A stretch of DNA of 64,000 nucleotides. Origin: Eubacterium sp. CAG:274. GTDB taxonomy: Bacteria > Bacillota > Clostridia > Lachnospirales > CAG-274. Below are positions 60,311 to 64,000 of the stretch, piece after piece. The notes under the pieces are model-generated. The model ran no database searches and was not told the DNA's origin. It saw only the letters and a program-made list of their open reading frames with translations. The position numbers were made by a program, and so were the translations under genes. Within the stretch, counting starts at the first letter, position 1. Every line of letters begins with the position of its first letter. The stretch spans positions 37,060 to 101,059 of the forward strand of contig FR888489.1 of assembly GCA_000432155.1 (NCBI GenBank), given 5' to 3'.

Positions 60311-62055
60311 AAAGTAAAAAACAGAAAAACAGTATGGAAGTTTTAATTAAAATTCTGAAACTTATTGGAAAGTACAAAATATTCCTTGCTTTAAGTATAA
60401 TACTTGCCGGAATTTCAGTTGTTTTACAGCTTTATGTGCCTATTCTTTTTGGTAAGGCTATAGATGAAATTGTAGCAGAACACAATGTAAACTTTGGCAG
60501 AATGGTTTACTATTTGGAACAGATTATTGTGTTTGCTGTTGTATCGGCTCTTGCCACTTGGGTAATGAACCTTTTTAACAACAGAATGACATTCAGAATT
60601 GTTCAGGATATTCGTTCTAAATCCATAAAGCATATTCAGAAATTGCCACTTTCTTACTTGGATAGCCATAGTACAGGTGATATTGTAAGTAGAATTATAG
60701 CCGATACCGACATACTTTCAGACGGTCTTTTACTTGGGTTTACACAGCTTTTTTCAGGGGTTATAACAATAATAGCTACATTGGTATTTATGTTTTCTAA
60801 GAATTTTTGGATTACAATTATGGTTATTGTTTTGACACCTTTGAGCTTTTTTGTGGCTAAGTTTATTTCTTCTCGTTCTTACACTATGTTCCAGAAACAG
60901 AGTAAGACAAGAGGTCAGCAGACAGCTTTTATAGAGGAAATGATTGGTAATCAAAAGGTAGTTAAGGCCTTTGGCTACGAAGAAAAGGCATCATCAAGAT
61001 TTGATGTCATAAACAATAAACTTCAGAAGTATAGCCAGCAAGCTGTATTTTATAGTAGTCTTACAAACCCTTGTACCAGATTTGTAAACAATATTATTTA
61101 TGCCGGTGTAGCCTTAGTTGGTGCTTTTATTATACCAAAGGGACTTCTTACAGTTGGTGGACTTTCTGTAATGCTTGCCTATGCAAACCAGTATATGAAG
61201 CCTTTTAATGACATAAGCTCAGTAATTACGGAAATGCAAAATGCCCTTGCTTGTGCATCAGGTATATTTGAATTTCTTGAACAGAGAGAGGAAAGTCAAG
61301 ACGCAGAGGGTACTGTGGACAATGTAAAGGGTCAGGTGGATATTCAGAATGTCAGCTTTAGCTATGATAAAAGTAAAAAACTTATTGAAGATTTTAATTT
61401 ACAGGCTAAAGAAGGTATGAGAGTTGCCATAGTTGGTCCTACAGGTTGTGGAAAAACTACATTTATTAATTTGCTTATGAATTTCTACAATGTGGATAAG
61501 GGAGATATTCTTGTAGACGGTCACAACATAAAGGACCTTTCAAGACACGCCCTCCGTAGTTGCTATGGTATGGTGTTGCAGGACACCTGGATAAAGCAGG
61601 GTACAGTAAGAGAAAACATAGCTTTCGGCAAGCCCAATGCTACAGACGATGAAATTATAAAGGCTGCTAAAGAGGCTCATAGCTGGGAATTTATTGAGAG
61701 ATTGCCAAAGGGACTTGATACGGTTTTAAGTGAAGACAGTATCAGTCAAGGTCAGAAACAGCTTTTATGTATTACAAGAGTAATGCTTTGCAGACCTCCA
61801 ATGCTTATACTTGATGAGGCAACTTCTAGTATTGATACCCGTACAGAAGTACAGATACAGGAGGCTTTTGACAAGTTGATGGAGGGTAGAACAAGTTTTG
61901 TTGTAGCCCACAGACTTTCTACTATAAGAAATGCCTCACTTATTTTGGTTATGAATGAGGGTAAAATAATAGAGCAGGGAAGTCACGAGGAACTTCTTGC
62001 AAAAGGTGGATTTTATAGCAAGTTGTACAATAGCCAATTTCAGGCATCATCATAA
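60307..62055 (+). CDS. Heterodimeric ABC exporter subunit with canonical catalytic Glu
   Basis: 582 residues: six membrane segments, then Walker A GPTGCGKTT (about 377), Walker B MLILDEATSSID with the catalytic Glu and switch His VVAHRLSTIR. Its signature is changed to ISQGQKQ, so it completes the degenerate site made with the first subunit, while the first subunit's LSGGQ faces this one's intact Walker motifs. The two sequences thus predict one active and one inactive ATP site. Ended by the terminator at 62063. Confidence 0.94.
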   Translation: MKSKKQKNSMEVLIKILKLIGKYKIFLALSIILAGISVVLQLYVPILFGKAIDEIVAEHNVNFGRMVYYLEQIIVFAVVSALATWVMNLFNNRMTFRIVQDIRSKSIKHIQKLPLSYLDSHSTGDIVSRIIADTDILSDGLLLGFTQLFSGVITIIATLVFMFSKNFWITIMVIVLTPLSFFVAKFISSRSYTMFQKQSKTRGQQTAFIEEMIGNQKVVKAFGYEEKASSRFDVINNKLQKYSQQAVFYSSLTNPCTRFVNNIIYAGVALVGAFIIPKGLLTVGGLSVMLAYANQYMKPFNDISSVITEMQNALACASGIFEFLEQREESQDAEGTVDNVKGQVDIQNVSFSYDKSKKLIEDFNLQAKEGMRVAIVGPTGCGKTTFINLLMNFYNVDKGDILVDGHNIKDLSRHALRSCYGMVLQDTWIKQGTVRENIAFGKPNATDDEIIKAAKEAHSWEFIERLPKGLDTVLSEDSISQGQKQLLCITRVMLCRPPMLILDEATSSIDTRTEVQIQEAFDKLMEGRTSFVVAHRLSTIRNASLILVMNEGKIIEQGSHEELLAKGGFYSKLYNSQFQASS

Positions 62056-62062
62056 TAAAAGA

Positions 62063-62096
62063 AAAATCGGTTGTCAGAGGACAGCCGATTTTTTTG
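62063..62096. terminator. Terminator between convergent genes
   Basis: AAATCGGTTGTC-AGA-GACAGCCGATTT type stem with T-run on the + strand and A-run on the left; usable from both sides. Confidence 0.85.
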
Positions 62097-62099
62097 TAC

Positions 62100-62789
62100 T
62101 TATTCTTCAATATTTCCATATTTTTTGTGCCAGTTGTGCATAAGAGGGAAAAGAACAAGAAGCATTATACAGCAGAGCCATACAGCGTGAATATCCCAAA
62201 ACTTACATGCTACAAGACCGATTATAGCACCAATAAGGAAAAATGTAATTACAACATAATATGTAAGTGATTTTTTGAGCTGGTTTTTATCCTTAGAAGT
62301 TATGAAACCGAAAAGGCTTTCAGTAGCTACTCTAAGATTACCAGTACACATTGTTGTTGCACAGGCATAACCCTTAACTTTTCTAAATGTAGAAATCTGT
62401 ATAGCACAGGTAAATGGTACAATTATATTTGCTATAGTGTCATACTGATTAGGAATAAGACCTACTACAAATATAAGAATAATTTCTGTAGCCAACACAA
62501 TTTCTCGCCAATGTATTAGAGTTATGTACTTAATACGCTTTTGTATAAGACTTATAATAAGTACCCCAGAGGCAAAGGCAAAAAGAGATAGAAAGTATCT
62601 AAATGCGTGGAAAAAATCCAAATTTGCCAAATTAAGACCTAAAAGAACTATGTTACCTGTAATGGCATTAGAGAACACTCCACCTCTTGTAGAAAAGGTG
62701 TAGGCATCTAGGAAACCACCTACAATGGCAAGCATAAGCCCTAAAGGCATTGACTCTGAAGGCTGAACATCTTTACTTCGTAAATTCAT
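62100..62789 (-). CDS. DUF1275 (YoaK-like) membrane protein
   Basis: 229 residues from ATG at 62789 (AAAAGGTGATAAT upstream; the longer frame begins in AT-rich sequence without a site). Six membrane segments; GGFLDAYTFSTRGGVFSNAITGNIV (about 26-50, in parts GGFLDAYTF and TGNIVLLG) and CTGNLRVATESLF are the DUF1275 hallmarks. Function unknown in the family. Single gene. Confidence 0.9.
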   Translation of the reverse strand: MNLRSKDVQPSESMPLGLMLAIVGGFLDAYTFSTRGGVFSNAITGNIVLLGLNLANLDFFHAFRYFLSLFAFASGVLIISLIQKRIKYITLIHWREIVLATEIILIFVVGLIPNQYDTIANIIVPFTCAIQISTFRKVKGYACATTMCTGNLRVATESLFGFITSKDKNQLKKSLTYYVVITFFLIGAIIGLVACKFWDIHAVWLCCIMLLVLFPLMHNWHKKYGNIEE

Positions 62790-62984
62790 ATTATCACCTT
62801 TTTTCTTTTGATTATTTAGATTATAGCACAAACACTTTGGAGTAACAATAATCATAATTAACAATGAAATATAAAAAATGAAGGTGTTTATATCAAATTA
62901 TTCACAAAAATAGTATGCTGAATTTGCCTGCCATTGCGTAAAAAAATAAAAGTGAAAAATATGGAGATTTTATGTAAAAAAATC

Positions 62985-63013
62985 TTGACAACATTGTTGA
63001 TTTATAGTAAAAT
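62985..63013 (+). promoter_or_regulatory. Promoter of rplM-rpsI
   Basis: TTGACA (62985-62990), 17-bp spacer, TAAAAT (63008-63013). Confidence 0.85.
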
Positions 63014-63019
63014 AGCAAT

Positions 63020-63140
63020 GTTTGAATGTTGGCTTTTATCGTTAGCCCCGATTTTTGCTGACTGTGTTGGTTGTATATTCCTTTCGGACATTGGGAGTGT
63101 GCAACAAGTTTTATTACTTATTGTATATTGGTTGGAAGGA
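63020..63140 (+). promoter_or_regulatory. Probable L13 leader
   Basis: About 120 bases of non-coding 5' leader with short pairing segments (GGCT...AGCC near 63031-63047 and TCC...GGA near 63080). An L13-type leader that gives autogenous control is known before rplM in Firmicutes; I base this on position and rough pairing, not a model match. Confidence 0.45.
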
Positions 63141-63150
63141 GAATTTTCTA

Positions 63151-63588
63151 ATGAGAACAACATTTATAGCTAAGACAGCTGAAATAGAAAGAAAATGGTA
63201 TGTTGTTGATGCTACTGACTTAACTTTAGGTCGTCTTGCATCTCAGGTAGCAGCAGTTCTTCGTGGTAAGAACAAGCCTATTTATACACCTCACATTGAT
63301 ACAGGTGATTATGTTATCGTTGTAAACGCTGACAAGATTAAAGTAACAGGTAAGAAGATGGAACAGAAGCTTTACAGACGCCACTCTGATTATGTTGGTG
63401 GTTTCAAGGAAACTACTCTCAGAGAAATGATGGAAAAGAAGCCTTGCGAAGTTATTAAGCACGCTGTTAAGGGTATGCTTCCTAAGAACACTCTTGGTAA
63501 GGATATGCTTAAGAAGTTATATGTTTATGCTGACGCAGAACATGGTCACGAAGCACAGAAGCCTGAAGCTTTAGAGCTTAGATTTTAA
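63151..63588 (+). CDS. rplM: 50S ribosomal protein L13
   Basis: 145 residues from ATG at 63151 (GGAAGGAGAATTTTCTA upstream; the frame before it is the leader). Typical L13 sequence: [20 protein letters not shown] (about 15-34), [17 protein letters not shown]-region equivalent [17 protein letters not shown] and a C-terminal YAGAEH-like [13 protein letters not shown]. Binds 23S rRNA early in 50S assembly. Co-transcribed with rpsI. Confidence 0.98.
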   Translation: MRTTFIAKTAEIERKWYVVDATDLTLGRLASQVAAVLRGKNKPIYTPHIDTGDYVIVVNADKIKVTGKKMEQKLYRRHSDYVGGFKETTLREMMEKKPCEVIKHAVKGMLPKNTLGKDMLKKLYVYADAEHGHEAQKPEALELRF

Positions 63589-63605
63589 TTAGGAGGTAAA
63601 ATATT

Positions 63606-63998
63606 ATGGCAGCAGCTAGATATTACGGTACAGGTAGAAGAAAGAGCTCTGTAGCTAGAGTTTACTTAGTTCCTGGTAGCGGTAAGATTACAGTTAATAA
63701 GAGAGACATCGAAGAATATTTCGGTCTTGAAACATTAAAGCTTATCATCAGACAGCCTTTAGAAGTAACAGGCACTACTGGTAAGTTCGATATTAGCATC
63801 AATGTTTGCGGTGGTGGTACTACTGGTCAGGCAGGTGCTATCAGACACGGTATTTCAAGAGCTTTACTTGAAGCTGATTCAGATTTCAGACCAGCTTTAA
63901 AGAAGGCCGGTTTCCTCACTAGAGACCCTAGAATGAAGGAAAGAAAGAAATACGGCCTCAAGGCTGCACGTCGCGCTCCGCAGTTCAGCAAGCGATAA
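63606..63998 (+). CDS. rpsI: 30S ribosomal protein S9
   Basis: 130 residues; [16 protein letters not shown] at the start, [19 protein letters not shown] (about 72-90) and the C-terminal tail RRAPQFSKR, whose final Lys-Arg reach the P-site tRNA. Complete within the window, with TAA at 63996-63998. TTAGGAGGTAAAA before the ATG. Confidence 0.98.
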   Translation: MAAARYYGTGRRKSSVARVYLVPGSGKITVNKRDIEEYFGLETLKLIIRQPLEVTGTTGKFDISINVCGGGTTGQAGAIRHGISRALLEADSDFRPALKKAGFLTRDPRMKERKKYGLKAARRAPQFSKR

Positions 63999-64000
63999 TC

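Overview
The window is chromosomal DNA of an AT-rich, low-GC Gram-positive bacterium, most likely a gut-type member of the Clostridia (Lachnospirales-like). This rests on gene content (SpoVB/YtgP-like flippase, CarD, DivIB-type FtsQ, copper-amine-oxidase-like 'stalk' secreted proteins, many ABC importers), strong GGAGG ribosome sites, TTGACA-N17-TATAAT promoters and frequent intrinsic terminators. No species can be named from sequence alone.

Layout. 0.4-6.4 kb: a YibE/F membrane protein with an uncharacterised ABC-2 type transporter. 7.17-11.82 kb: a 4.65 kb integrated element in the 3' end of a tRNA-Gln(CTG) gene, with 39-bp att repeats, integrase, repressor/Cro pair, an excisionase-like protein and a D5-type helicase gene truncated by a deletion that joins it to the tail of an HNH nuclease. 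11.8-12.2 kb: a four-tRNA operon (Leu-Gly-Gln-Gln) read leftward. 12.3-21.5 kb: acetyltransferases, PepF, glycogen branching enzyme, S21/YqeY and two secreted stalk-domain proteins. 21.5-22.05 kb: a small CRISPR array without cas genes, with its own apparent promoter and terminator and a truncated first repeat. 22.7-26.1 kb: folate operon (folC, HD protein, folP, folB-folK fusion). 27.5-33.8 kb: complete 2-aminoethylphosphonate uptake and degradation operon (ATPase, permease, binding protein, PhnW, PhnX) next to an RpiR regulator. 34-41 kb: ion/anion permease, MATE exporter, a tandem pair of stalk-domain genes and a transglutaminase-like secreted protein. 41.5-44.4 kb: tRNA-Thr, CarD, FtsZ, FtsQ/DivIB. 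45-51.6 kb: two ABC importers (TrpXYZ-like and polar amino acid) with AroD between them. 51.7-52.3 kb: a gene-free tract of GGGCA/TGCCC repeats. 52.3-63.998 kb: RecD2, TypA, a SpoVB-like flippase, a heterodimeric ABC exporter, a DUF1275 protein and rplM-rpsI.

The most unusual structure is a family of about 65-70-bp units, seven copies at four loci, each folding into three consecutive hairpins with compensatory changes in the stems. At every locus the first unit starts one or two bases after the T-run of an intrinsic terminator, in the same orientation as the gene that terminator ends. This looks like a small repeat element with a fixed relation to transcription terminators, and I do not recognise it. 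Other points of note are the decayed orphan CRISPR array, the element's replacement of the tRNA terminator, and the GGGCA repeat tract.
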